A DNA stretch of 64,000 nt from Bullera alba. Taxonomy: Eukaryota; Basidiomycota; Tremellomycetes; Tremellales; Bulleraceae. Positions 46,860 through 58,752 of the stretch are shown here, piece after piece (position 1 is the stretch's first letter; the number at the start of each line of letters is the position of its first letter). The notes beneath the pieces are model-generated. The model searched no databases. It saw only the letters and a list, made by a program, of their open reading frames with translations, and had not been told where the DNA came from. Where the stretch lies: contig BCIX01000002.1 in NCBI GenBank assembly GCA_001600095.1, positions 992,001 to 1,056,000 on the forward strand, read 5' to 3'. The position numbers were made by a program, and so were the translations under genes.

Positions 46860-48919
46860 CTACCAGCTTTCCTCTCCTCCCCTGCCATCGGTGAACATCT
46901 CCTCGACGGATGCTGCCGCCTGCTCCTCGTCAAGTGCCCCGTTTGCACTTATACACCATGCCAAAGCCTCTCTGACTTCTCTAGGCATGGCATTGGACGA
47001 TCTAAAATCAGCAACGATTTGAGCGTTGACTCACCCTGATATATACACGTGAGCCTTCTTGTCCACGAGCCAATCCGAGATCATCTCCTTGTCCCGCTTG
47101 ATCAGATGCTGCACATAGACCTTTTCCTCCTGGTCCCTCGAGGCGGCGACCTCTATTCGGATGCCCTTGGCTCTATAACCCTCCCACTCGTTCGCGTAGA
47201 ACAGGTCTGCCGAAGCTGATCGACAACCAAAGTAAAGCACAGTGTCTAGTCTCAGCGCTAATCAAACGTTGACACTTACTTGATGTTGCACCTTGCCTAC
47301 ATCTCTCCTCCAAGAACGCTCTCATCGGTGCGACCCCTGTTCCCGGTCCGACGAGGATCACCGGGGTCTCGGGTCCGGGCAGGGTCAAAGTCGGCTGACT
47401 GATCTTCAACGGGACTCGAGAGCCTTCCATCAGCTCGACTCGCGACATTTTACCCACCGACAGGAAGCCGTTCCAGCCACGAGGAGCATAGTCCCCGCCT
47501 AGGTACGCTCAGATTCGTCTTGTACTCTACCAGAGCCACCAGCAGTTGTACTTTACCAGGATGCGACTGTCGTCAGCAATGTCCATCTTTCGCACTCACT
47601 TTCGACGAACTGGCGATCGAAAACTGCCGCCGGCGAAGCGGGGGGAGAATCTCCAGTAGATGCGATAAAGGAAGCTTTGTCTCGCGAAAGTCTCCCAGCG
47701 TCTCGAGAATCGTCCGCGAAGGTCTAGTAGCATAGGTGAAGATTTCATCCTGTAATCAGCCCAATTGATCGCCGAGTCACCCACTGGATCGGACAAAAAG
47801 TCATCTAATCGCTCTTGCTCCCGCTCATCCTGGGATATCCGCCTGAGCCATTCGAAAAAGCTCCTCCGGGGCGAACACCGTATATCCAAGTGCTCGGTCA
47901 ACAGCTCTCTCAGCGTGGCCTTGTGTTTCAGGTGTCTGGGCAGAGGCTGATCGGGGATGTTGGATGTAATGCGAAAGTGCTTGTCCGCTTCTCCCACTAG
48001 ATCCATCATCTCAAGGAAATCTTGCACCTCTTGAGAATCAGAGCACGGCTGGAGATTGCAAATACTGCTCGGGGCGTATTCGCTGCAAAGTCAGCGGCTA
48101 TCATCAAGCTACACTCACAGAGGCGATTCAAGCTCAAACTCCACTTCTCTGACGTTCTGCCACCAGTCCTCTGGAGTAACACGCTCACTCCTGCTAAGCC
48201 TTGCCCACACCCAATCGTCTGGCTTATGATCGTCCAACGATAACGACTCGAGCGGTTCCTCCGGGACAAGGGTGTATATCGGACTTGGCAAGTCGGTCCG
48301 TTCAGCCGCCTGAACCTTTGGCTCAGGGAGATGTGGCAGCATGAGTTTGACCGTCTCCTCTAGCCAAGGCCCAAATGTCTCTTCGATCCTAGACATCAGC
48401 TGTCGCCCTAACACTCTTCACTCACCCATCCGGAGCCCGCTCGTCTCCCCAGGCAGGTTCACTGATCCTCCTCGCGCCCAATGCGTCCATTCGCCTTGCA
48501 AGCATCTTCCCTGCAAAGCAGAACTTTTCATAAGACGTATCTCCGACTCCATAGAGCGCATAATTGACATCTTCCAATATGTCATCCGGGAGCGATGTCC
48601 TGAGTAAAGCCGTCCAGAGAGGCAACATGGCCGGAGGGGGGTCTCCCCGCCCATGCGTCGATGTGATCAGCACCAGCAGAGGTATATGTGGAAGATCAAA
48701 CTTTCATCAGCATCATCCACTAGACATCCCACCCACCACATCGAACATGTCCATCGACATGATCATACATCTCCGACCTAGTCTTCGGAACTCTCGGCCG
48801 ACTCGCTCAGCAGTGTCCTCCGCGTTGCCAGTTTCCGAGGCGTACAGTACGACGACATGGTCAGTCGAATAGTCGTCCTCGGACTCGGAGCTGGACGAAG
48901 TGGACGCGGTGGCTGTCAT
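46860..48919 (-). CDS. TAH18: NADPH-dependent diflavin reductase TAH18/NDOR1
   Basis: Transfers electrons from NADPH through FAD and FMN to Dre2 in cytosolic Fe-S protein assembly. The start chosen is ATG 48919 ([20 protein letters not shown]). The flavodoxin domain follows: [20 protein letters not shown] (FMN phosphate loop), [37 protein letters not shown]. The FAD domain has [36 protein letters not shown] (FAD-binding RxFSIAS) and the NADPH domain [40 protein letters not shown] and KKAHVYISG, then [13 protein letters not shown]. It ends DGRGGEESW. Introns number about nine. An in-frame upstream ATG at 48970 would add 17 residues and cannot be excluded. It shares a 207-bp promoter with the ARMT1-like gene. 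Confidence 0.92.
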
Positions 48920-49126
48920 CGTGAGTGTCTGCGCTGGGTGTATAGAATGCAAGAACATCTCATCGTACATAGCAACATCGCAGACGTCAGGTCGATGATC
49001 GAGGATTCAACATTTCACTTGGAGCCCCGCGAAAATCAGGCACGCACCATAGCGTACAGTGCAGTCGACACGAACTACACCACCATGTTCTTGGTGAAGC
49101 ATACCCAGCAGGTCGTACCATACACG

Positions 49127-51100
49127 ATGACCCTCGACCTATACCAGCTCCCGTACCCTAGGGTATCACCACAGGACAAGCAGAGGTAGGTCAAAAATCG
49201 AGATTGGCGCTGATCTTCCAGCTTCGCGTAGGTAGAGCTGTAGCGGAGGGATACTGACGCAACAAGCTACCAAACACTGGTGAAGAGGTGAGATCGTGAC
49301 ACGAAATGAAGCTGACTCGAAGATGGCCCACTATCATCACCGGAATCATCTCAACTCTAACTAATGTCGTGCACGAGCTTCACGGCGACGAGTCGGCAGA
49401 TGCAAAAGCGCAATTGGAAGAGGGCAAGGTGATCATCTCAAAGCTCTCAGCTATCAAGCACGAGATGGGCAGGAACATCGATCTCCCGTGCGTCAATCAC
49501 TTCTGTAGTCCACTGATATATTAGACCCATAGAAGACGATGGGGAGGGCAATGTGGATTGCTTCAACGAAGAACTAGCGTCGTTCCCTGAAGACGCTAGG
49601 GGTTGGTCCAAGGTCAACTGGCTCTATGCCGAATGTTATCTGTGGGTGAATAGTTAGAACATTGCTGACGTATGCAGATACCGTCGCCTAAGAAGCCTCT
49701 TCGCTTTGACCTCTCACTGGAAGCAATATGACCCGTTCTTCGCCTCCAAGGCCGACACTTATAAATCCAGTTCCGGCGCTATCATCCGTAAGCCCCGCCG
49801 ACTGACCTCAAGCTGAGAGCAGACCTCGCACGTGCACTCAATGCAATGGTCTCCCAGAAAGATCTGTCCAAGGATTTCGAATCGTCTGAATCTCCACTCG
49901 AAATCGCATTCTTGTAAGTTCACTGTGATGATATTGCTGACCTACAGGGAGATGGTCCAGGCAGACCTGTGGGGCAACGCAACAGTGAGTTACCATCCTA
50001 GTGAACACTCTGACCTCTAGGACCTCTCTCTCTTGGTCGATCTCAAGTACGAAGACCTCCAGAAGCTACAAGCCGTCGGCGCCGCTGCTCAAGCCGAGCA
50101 GGCAAAGCTGATCCTCCGCAACGATCTTGGCAAGGCTTGGGAGTACCTCAAGACGGTCAAGAACGGTCGTCTGGATATCGTCATGGACAATGGTGAGAAG
50201 CGCCGAGAAGATTTGAGTTGACTGTAGCCGGCTTCGAGGTGTGTTCGTACTCGCGGGCCTTCTGACGATTCCAGCTATACACCGATTTCATCTTTGCAGA
50301 CTTTCTGGTCTCCTGCACGCCGTTCATCTCCGAGGTCGTGTTCCAGTGAGTCTCGGAGATAGGGCGAGCTGACAATATAGTGGCAAGGCCATCCCTTGGT
50401 TTGTATCCGACGTAGTTCCGTACGACTTTACGTGAGTACCTGGTGTCACTCGGTGCTGATGGATAGATGGGCAATCGACTCTCTACTTGACAAAGACTTT
50501 TTCGCCTCGGCCACCACCCCACCTTCGCCAGAGGACACCGAGCACCTCTTCAAGCTCGCCAATAGGTGGAAAGGCCACTTGTCCAGCGGAAAGTTTCGGT
50601 TATCCGTACCCCTGGACACGAAACTGGGCAAGTCGCAAACGCATGATCTGGGTGGTTACTGGACGACCCAGTATGCGTACCAAGATATGCCAAAGGTCGC
50701 TCCTCAAGTCCTCAAAGAGCTCCAGAAGAGTGATCTCGTCGTGTTCAAGGGGGATCTGAACTATCGAAAGTAGGTACATCCTGCCGACTATTCCTTACCC
50801 TCTAGGCTTTTGGGCGACGCATGGTGGCCTACGACTACTCCGTTTGTCGAAGCTCTAGGCCCTCTGGCTGGTCAGATCACTTTGCTCAGTCTGCGAACGA
50901 ACAAGGCCGACGTCATGTGAGTTGTCCTCGGATCGAGGGACGTGTACTGACCGGAGTCAGTGCCGGATTGCCGGAAGGCGTGGAGGAGCGGTTGAACAAG
51001 GAGGACTCGCAGTGGAGAGTATCGGGAAAGTGAGTCGTGGTGCATGGCCCCTTGCTGACATTGTAGATACGCAGTGGTTTCCTTCTCGCAGAGGTCTTAG
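49127..51100 (+). CDS. ARMT1/DUF89 damage-control phosphatase with microexons
   Basis: Metal-dependent carbohydrate-phosphate phosphatase of the DUF89 family (budding yeast YMR027W, human ARMT1), thought to clear damaged or toxic phosphometabolites. The spliced start [19 protein letters not shown] joins [18 protein letters not shown] only if exons 49127-49185, 49222-49227 (6 nt), 49267-49287 (21 nt) and 49323 onward are used; the three introns (36, 39 and 35 nt) each have a CTGA[CT] branch point. Downstream: [23 protein letters not shown] region, [19 protein letters not shown], the metal/phosphate motif [51 protein letters not shown] and [20 protein letters not shown]. The last exon supplies [12 protein letters not shown]. 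Catalytic Asp/Asn residues of the DNAGFEL motif are present. The homology is strong. Confidence 0.92.
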
Positions 51101-51369
51101 ATAGACCGTATGGTTATAGGCTAGATCTCATAGATGCTTGCAATGTCACTACCACCTGGCCTCGTCATCATATGCCAGTTCCGGCTATTCGCCCCCGCAG
51201 ACAATTTGTTGTTTTCGGAGGGAGATGATTCGTTTGCTTTCTACTCCTGCCTCTTGTCCTGCCTGCATCTCCGCCTGGTCTTCTAGCTGCATTTCTATAT
51301 CGCGCGACTGCGATCTCTGCGATATGATCTGAGCATACGTCTTGGAGCTCCTCATATCTTCCCGCCAGT

Positions 51370-53837
51370 ATGGCTACAACGACGCTACCTCGCTCGCGAG
51401 AGCGTCCGGCGGCTCACCCCCTCAACCATATTTTGGACACGTATACCACCTCGCACCCTCTACGCTCGCCCTCACCTCTGCCGCCATCGTCTCGTGTCGA
51501 CCCGAGACTGACTCAAAGACTCGGACCAGCATCGTCAAACCCATTCTTCTGGACGATCCCGACGTGGATCACCTTTCTCAGGTTCGCTGCCGCCAAAGGT
51601 CTACACATCATATGGAGTCTTGTCAAGCACTTTCTCTGGGGTCCCCCGAGGAAGAGTTGGGGCTACAGAATGACATTCGTGAGTCAACTCCTCCAAATGC
51701 GGCGCTGAGCGAGTAGATCACGTCGTTTATGCGGAATGTCGCGGATCACACCTCTCTCGCGGACATTGTACTCATTCGGCGGCTTGTCTCTCTCCATTTC
51801 CTGATTCCACTACCGGCAGACGCGGTCGTGACGCCAATTACATTCGTGGTGCCTCGCAACACTGGCGATGACCTTGCCAGGGGCTTCCTTAGGTGAGCAA
51901 ACGGTAGGAAGGCAAAGCTGATTTAGTAGAGAGTTTGACCTCGAAGAGACTGGATCGAGGGAGCTTGGAGGAGAATGGGTCGTCGGGACAGATGTTTGGA
52001 AGAGACTCAAAGCGGATAGAAGGTCGCGACGCTTTCGCAATCCCCAGCGTCAAAGTAGCAAGCTCAGCGGGACACCCATGACGGCGGAACCCTCTTCGAC
52101 GCCCCTGACCGCGGAAGCTCGCAAGGGACTCCGACAGAATAGTACAGGTAGCACTGGGACGGATACACCGGAGATGGGATCCGAAAGCGACTATACCGGT
52201 CAAGCAGAGAAAGAGAGGGTCATCTACTATGTCCACGGAGGGGCATACTATGTTGGAAATGCGGCGACGCATCGACTGGTCACCATTGGCGTGAGCAAAG
52301 CTTGCAACGCGAGGGTGTTTGGTGAGTTCCATCTCTGACCATGTTGCTAATGATCTAGCAATCACATACCGCCTTGCACCGGAACATGTCTTTCCGCTTC
52401 CTCTACATGATGTGCTACATGGCTACTTGCGACTGCTGGCGCCACCACTGTCCATCCCGCCAGAGAACATTATCATCGCGGGCGACTCTGCTGGAGGCGG
52501 ACTCAGTCTCGCTCTGGTCATGTACCTCCGAGACGAGGGGTACAAGATGCCCGCGGGTATAGTGCTCATGAGTCCATGGGTGGATTTGACGATGAGTTGT
52601 GGGAGTTGGGACGACAACTTGGAATGGGACGTGGTGCCTCGTCCTGAAGCCGATGGTGAGTCATCGTGAACCTTGCCAGAGCTGACGGATAGACCACTTG
52701 AATCCCGTGGGATGCTACCTGGGTCCCAAAGGCATCTCCACGTACCTCACCCATCCGTACGCCTCGCCGTTGTTTGGCGATTTCCAAGGTCTACCCCCAA
52801 TGTTGATCCAATCTGGCGATTCAGAGGTTCTGAGGGATGAAATCACCTTGTTGGCGCATAAAGCTACATTGGCCGGAGTCGAAGTTACGCACGAGCTCTA
52901 TGAAGACATGGTCCACGTATTCCAAATGTTCACCTTTCTTCCTGCGGCCAAAGCTTCCATCAGCAGTGTTGGCCGATGGGTCCGACAAACCTTGCCCAAG
53001 ATCGAGGAGGAACGGACGAAGCGGACCAGTGGGATACCCCAAGATGGCATCGACCACGAGTTGCAGACTCATGAATCGAGACTGGTGGATACGGAAGGTC
53101 AGATGGTGGATCAGCATGGTCTTACCCGTGAGGAAGTTGCCGCTGTAGGAGACAGGGACCAATTCCGCAATGAAGGCTTCGCGTCCGGAGGCGGCCTTCA
53201 TCTCGACTTTGGAGCATCAGATCGCCCCTCTGTCGATGTCGACTCTCTGCCTGGAGACTCTAGATCTGGATCACCCACACCGACCGGTACTCCCCGTTCG
53301 GTCGCCGAGGATCCATTCAACAGCGCTGCTCATGCTCAGCAGGTACACAACTCGCTGCTCCACCGCGCACGAAGCAGTACAGTCTCTCAATCCGGAGCTC
53401 ACGGCTACCCTACGCCTCCTGCACTCCGACGTGCGCTTACAGAAACTGCACCTTCGCTTCCTACTTCCCCAACTCGAGGCGGCCAAAGCACGGATGGTCA
53501 GCAGAGGCAAGTGCGACAGCGGCGGCACACTAGGGGAGCGGCGTCTCTACACGTCTCACCAGCGGCTCGACATGCGGCATCCCCCACGTCGGGCCCATCT
53601 TCACCTACAATGTCGATCCGTCGTCGACTTCGCTCTCCAACCTTGACATCGCCGTCCTGGGGAACGAGCAGTATCAGCCAGAAACCATCTATGCGGGAAC
53701 GATCAGACAGCCATTCGGACATTTTCAACCTCATGGAGGGTTACGTCGAAGGAGGAGCAGCCAACGAGACGGTTGTCTATGCCCCCGGGGGCGAGATCAG
53801 GTCGGTGGGCGTCTTGGGCGAAGACGAGGAGGATTGA
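51370..53837 (+). CDS. Alpha/beta hydrolase fold-3 esterase with disordered tail
   Basis: Serine hydrolase of the hormone-sensitive-lipase/steryl-deacetylase type. The start is ATG 51370 (MATTTLPRSRERPAAHPLNH). Near residue 60 an amphipathic or hydrophobic stretch TWITFLRFAAAKGLHIIWSL may anchor it in a membrane. Later exons read RVIYYVHGGAYYVGNAATHR (oxyanion-hole HGGAY), AITYRLAPEHVFPLPLHD, IIIAGDSAGGGLSLALVMYL (nucleophile Ser in GDSAGG), SPWVDLTM, MLIQSGDSEVLRDEITLLAH (catalytic Asp region) and YEDMVHVFQMF (catalytic His). The catalytic triad is complete. The last ~280 residues are low-complexity with RSSTVSQSGAHG and HTRGAASLHV, rich in Ser/Thr/Pro, perhaps a phosphoregulated tail. Five short introns. 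Substrate unknown; a lipid ester or deacetylation is plausible. Confidence 0.88.
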
Positions 53838-53936
53838 CTGGTGTCGAACCTTCAATGATCTGTTGTACAGTAATCATCAATGCATCGTGATATAATGGAC
53901 AACAAGTCGTAATCGCTACAATGTTCGCTCATCGGT

Positions 53937-56207
53937 CTAGTCCAGGTCAATAAAGTCGAGGTGGTAGTCTGGTGTGACTTCATCTGATACAGTGCTTTCG
54001 GTACCAGGAGGCGCCCTGACATTCGACCTCGACAAATCTTTAGGTCGTGATAATTTGAGTGGCCGATCTGTGACCTCTTTCAACGAGGCGATTGCATCCA
54101 GCTAGTCGTCAGCGCTAAACTCATCGCTTGACTCACCCTCTTCTGCGTCTCTTCGCCATCCCGCTCGCCTCGCCTCGCAGTGGGGTCAAAGCCAATCTTC
54201 CGTATGGCTCCTGCTGAGAACACTCTCTTTGGATCAACATCTTCTCCTTCCTTCCCCTTGTCCTTCTGATCGGCTTTGCCTTTTCCTTTATCTTTGCCCT
54301 TGGCCTTGTCTGATTCTGCCACCCTGGCTGCATTCGCCTTTTCCACCTGAGCCAGATACTTTCCACCCGTAGTCATTCCTCCCCCACCATCCTTCCCCAA
54401 AAGATCTTTCAACACTTGATCCGCCTGCTCCGCCTCCAACTTCCTCTTCTTCCTCTCCGCTCTTGATCTGCCCAGTTTCTCAGAGAGCTTTTCATCTCCA
54501 AACGACCTCAGCCCTCCGTCCGTTCTGCGCATATTGACCGGATTACCGCCCACAACATACGTCACCCCACCGCCTCCATTATCCTGTGATCTAGGTGCCG
54601 CCATGGGTCCAGCGGGCAATAGGCCAAACTTGCGCTTGGGGTCATACTCGTCTTTGCCTCCCTTGCCACCAACGGGACGCGAGGCGAGTCCAAAGCCAGA
54701 AGTGCTCGCGGTGAACTCGGCTCGACTGTTACGACCACGTTGAATCGTCTGGTGGATGTGATACTCGCATACAGGGCTCTGACGCCTGATCCAATCAGCC
54801 CTACTTTACACGCTTGACTCACATGTCGATCCACGTTTTGCACCTGTTTCCATCCTTTTGCGTCGCATTACATTGACCAAGGTCGCGAGCGTGACCAATG
54901 AGAATGACAGAGTCTGCAGAAGTGGGATTCAAGGCCAACGGTAGAGTCAAGGGGTGAGGGGCGTGAGGACCCGACTGCGAGGTCAGTATCAGTCATCTCG
55001 GTCCGGCTCACCTTTAGCGGCCGCAACACCCTCGGATTGAGAATAGCCACCACACATCCCGCCGTGAGGTTGCACCACTTTTCGTATGCACCTCCGCTAC
55101 CTCCTCTGTATTTCTTCTCGCCGTCGGCAACAGAATGAACCGTGGCGTCCGACTCGAAGAGCAAAAGCTGTAACAAGGCATCTCCTCCTGATGACTCGCT
55201 CGTCCCTGGTCTCTTTGTGGGAAGCGAGCACATCCTCAAATTGATATATTTCCTCGGCCCTCTTCGCTTCTTCCACTGTTCCTTGGAACGAGTCTCCTTA
55301 TCCTTCGGTTTATCTCCTTGCTTGACCTTCTTGTTTCCAGTCTCATCTTCCTCGTCGTCGTCCGAGTGGATCTCCTCCTTGGCCCCGCTCACCCTGATGT
55401 CGCTACGCTCTGCCACGACTGCAATAGTGATCCAGTCTCCCTCCACGGGAACGTCGTACGTCGCTCCATCGCGAGACAGTCGGATCACCGAGTATAGCTG
55501 CGAGGGGGAGAGGTAGTATCGTCCATACAAGTGTTCCTGCAATGTCGCATGGGGCAATATCCGTTTCCTACCGCATCAGCACGGCAAGACAGGGTATCGA
55601 CTTACTGTAGTCGGAAACGAGAGTTTGGTTCTAGGTGCAACCACTCGTTCTCCCCCTCTGGGTCCCTTCCAAACTCCTTGGGCCCCGGAACCAGGTTTTG
55701 CATCACCGTCAGGTCGTCCTGCCTCGGCGGGGGTTCCACCTCCAGCTCGTCCTCATCCTCCGACGTCGGCCTCTTGCGCGATGGTCCTGCTTCGGGTCTA
55801 GTCGTGAAAGATGACGAGCGGGCTACCTCTGCTTTGGGCATGCTTGAGCCCGAGGCATACTTCCGCAAGGCAGCTAGCGACGAAGCCATCGATGAAGGTG
55901 CCGGTTTGGACGGTACAGAGGGTAGTTCCTGTACTTTGGCCTCGGGCTTGGGCTGGAAGACTGGCTGTTTCGGCTTTTCAGGAAGAGGTGTCTCATGATT
56001 CTTCACAGCTAACAGTATCCAGTCAACTACTGCTACCTCCTCGGGCTCCTCACCATTCTTGGTCGGCGTGGAATCGATCAATATTTTGGCCGCCTCCTTC
56101 TCCCTCTCCCGCTGAGCTCGCCTTGCAACCTCGATTCTCTTGGCCTTGAGCGCTGCTATCTTCGCCGTCTCGGCGTCGAGATCTGCCGTGTCGACATCGT
56201 ACTCCAT
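53937..56207 (-). CDS. MCM10: Replication initiation factor MCM10
   Basis: Essential replisome factor that activates the CMG helicase and binds polymerase alpha. The start is ATG 56207 (MEYDVDTADLDAETAKIAAL), a likely coiled N-terminus. Following exons carry an OB-fold region (LYGRYYLSPSQLYSVIRLSR, GDWITIAVVAERSDIRVSGA interrupted by an acidic insert, KYINLRMCSLP, CNLTAGCVVAILNPRVLRP). Then SVILIGHARDLGQCNATQKD and the zinc finger, Cys-x9-Cys-x11-Cys-x2-His (GNRCKTWIDMRQSPVCEYHI) with an intron between WIDM and RQS. A lysine-rich C-terminal half with KKRKLEAEQADQVLKDLLGK and VFSAGAIRKIGFDPTARRG (conserved in Mcm10) ends DYHLDFIDLD. A CGACGCGTCG box lies 86 bp upstream. Confidence 0.92.
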
Positions 56208-56607
56208 GGCGACAGTCCTCCCTTCCGCCTTCCTCGTCTTCTGCGTAAATGACGGGCAGAACTGTTGTGGATGATGTTCGAAATCTACTGCGACGCGTCG
56301 ATCTGATCAGTCGCGAAATCGCAAAGTCGAAGCTCGACCACGTGGTATTGCTACAGTACTACCGTGTATATATATATATGCTCGAGCTAGATCTAGATGC
56401 TCAGCTGACCACTACACGCTCTCTTGTATCGCACATGCATGATATGTTCACTGAACGGCATGGGTCTATATGTACAATCTATATACACGGCAGTAATAGA
56501 GCACTTCTCTGCTGTACTTATTGATTGTATATGGCGATCGACCGGTCCTCAACCGAGACCAAGTCCATCGCCCGCGGTCGTTTCGGTTCGGTATATTACA
56601 CTCGTCA
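56208..56607. other. MCM10 promoter and velvet 3' region
   Basis: A 400-bp interval. It has an MCB palindrome at 56291-56300 and a TATATATATAT run near 56366-56378, either of which may serve the MCM10 promoter. No coding signal was seen. Confidence 0.55.
56291..56300. promoter_or_regulatory. MluI cell-cycle box (MCB) upstream of MCM10
   Basis: The 10-bp palindrome CGACGCGTCG (core ACGCGT at 56293-56298) lies 86-91 bp upstream of the MCM10 start codon, nearly the same distance and sequence as in POL1. Known MBF sites in yeasts have this core; regulation here is inferred. Confidence 0.6.
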
Positions 56608-58752
56608 TCAATCCACGAGATGACCCAGACCCATCTTATTGGTCGGTCGTGTTCCGCCTGGCGTAGTAACGGGGCTATTGGCAGCGCTGTCACTGCTGAT
56701 CTTGCCCATCGAATCTGTTCGACTTGGGACCGGCATGGGGCTGTGTAGGGTCGAGATGGAGGGCAACACCACTGACGACTTTGCTGATGCCTGTTTCGTC
56801 CCAGAGGGTGAGGTGTAAGGCGATGGAGCGAGACGTGGCGAGACGCCAGGAGCACCATCTTCGGCGTTTTGCCTGGCGTAGAATGTGGGCAGCGCAGGTG
56901 GTCCGTGCATCATGCGATCTCGGGAAGTGGGTCCAGCGGAAGGTGGCCCGTCTGGTTGGCGCATGTGATAATGCTCAAACGGAGGAGCAGAGCGTGGAGG
57001 AGGTCCGTAGCTGGGTGATGGCTCGCGGCGGTGGTTCGAGCTTGGGGATCTGGGGTGATGGCCATATGAATTCTGATCCTGGTAGATTGGGCGAGGGCCA
57101 TGGCCATTCATCTGAACAGGTGATCGAGGATAGTCCATGGGAGATCCGTATACACGGCCATCTGCTGGCGGTCCAGTGAGAGGTCTTGTACGTGACGTCG
57201 ACGCAGACGTTGGTCTTCCGTACGGTTGGGATTGAGACTGCGGCCACGGGACGGAAGGGTGTGTCTGGTAGACTTCGCCCCTGCTTCTGTGCTGCCTCGC
57301 CTCCTGCTCGCGGTAGGCTTCATCCGAGTAGCCAGGGTGAAAGGAAGTCGCTGGGCGTTGTCGGGAAGTGACCTCCTGCTGATAGGCCGCACCTCCGTAG
57401 ACCCCGTAACCAGGCGAGTAGGGCGAGTATTGACCTCTGGGGAGCTCGCCGGGGATCGGGGGAGGGGGCATATTCCTGCCGAGGTAGGTCACTGGCGGAT
57501 ACGGGCGAGGTGGATTGACATATGGATTGTGCACTGGGTCGGGGTATCTTTGGTGTTCGGGGAATACAGGCACCGGGGCGCGCGTCTGTGGACCTCTTGA
57601 ACGCTTCGATAGCGGCCTGCTCGTTTCGGATTGCGAGTCGTTCCCACTGGACTTTCGCTTTGATTTTGGCAGTTTGCTGCGTTCTGCGAGAGGGTCAACT
57701 CATACTCAACACTGACACTCCTGCACTCACGTCTTGGATCCTTGCGGACCCTGATCTTGAGCCCTTGGTCGGCGAATGTGGCAGAAAGCTCGGTGGCGCC
57801 TGATATCGTCAGAGCCGTCTTCTGGAGGTTTTCACTCATCTGGAGGTTTTCACTCACGTTTCATACCGGGGAACTTTTTAGCAGAGTAGACGTCGAATGT
57901 CGCAGTGTACTTGGTAGTGCAGTAGAAGACCTCTTGGCTACGGAAGTGTCAGCCATACCCTATACTATTGAAATCTTGCTCACTCTACAATCTCGAACAG
58001 GGTCAACTTCAACTTGTACCTCCCCTCCTTCCTGACTCCGAGGTCGGGGAAGACGAAGAACGCGGCGTCCGACTGATCCGTGTCTTTGAGGTGATACAGA
58101 GACGATACGGGTGTTCCAGTAAGAAACCTCGTCTTGCCGTCGTCAATGACATGAAGCTCGTCGTCCTGTTCGTCGCCTCCGACCAAACAGGCAAAGAGAA
58201 AGTAGTATGGGTCTATAGCGTCAGCAACACTTCTACGAGGCTATCACTCACTCTGCATGAAGCTCACGCCATTGGGACCGGGCTCTGGGCGACGAAGAGA
58301 TTTCTCTCCGTCTCCCTTCGAATCACTCGTCAGGTCATCTCCTGCCTTGCTCGTGACCTTGAGCTGGACAATGGGCGTAGGGTCAACCGGACGGCGGTCG
58401 GCTGAAGACACCTCGTCAGATGCGCTTTCCGCCCATACCTTGTCCACTCACATTTCTCTCCAACACCGCACATCCTCGCTTGGACCGGTTCTTGGCGCAT
58501 GATCATTTCGTAGTTTCTGAGGACGCAATCGTGGTCGCCGGCGTGTTTACAGGATTTAGGAGAGACCGTTGGCAGTGCCGCCGATATTGGGGGCATCGGC
58601 GAAGTGGGGGTGGACGATGGGAACGAGGGTCCAGGAGAAGGATAGGTGTCACGAGCAAAGGTGATTTGAGGTTTGGGTGGCACGTAGACGAGTTGATGTG
58701 TTGGGATATCAGAGTCGGGTGGGCGGTAAAAGGCAGGAAGATAGTAAAACAT
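56608..58752 (-). CDS. Velvet-family transcription regulator (VosA/VelB-like)
   Basis: Fungal DNA-binding developmental regulator with an NF-kB-like velvet fold. ATG 58752 opens MFYYLPAFYRPPDSDIPTHQ and a Pro/Ser-rich lead. The velvet domain begins CVLRNYEMIMRQEPVQARMC and continues, over several introns, SDRRPVDPTPIVQLKVTSK, NPYYFLFACLVGGDEQDDE, VSSLYHLKDTDQSDAAFFVF, PDLGVRKEGRYKLKLTLFEI, VYSAKKFPGMK and ATELSATFADQGLKIRVRKD. The FADQGLKIRVRK end and FPGM are closer to VosA than VeA, from memory. The C-terminal ~300 residues are Pro/Tyr/Ser-rich (YPPVTYLGRNMPPPPIPGEL, SPYSPGYGVYGG) and end KMGLGHLVD. The exact subfamily needs phylogeny. In ascomycetes velvet complexes tie light, spore formation and secondary metabolism. 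Confidence 0.85.
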
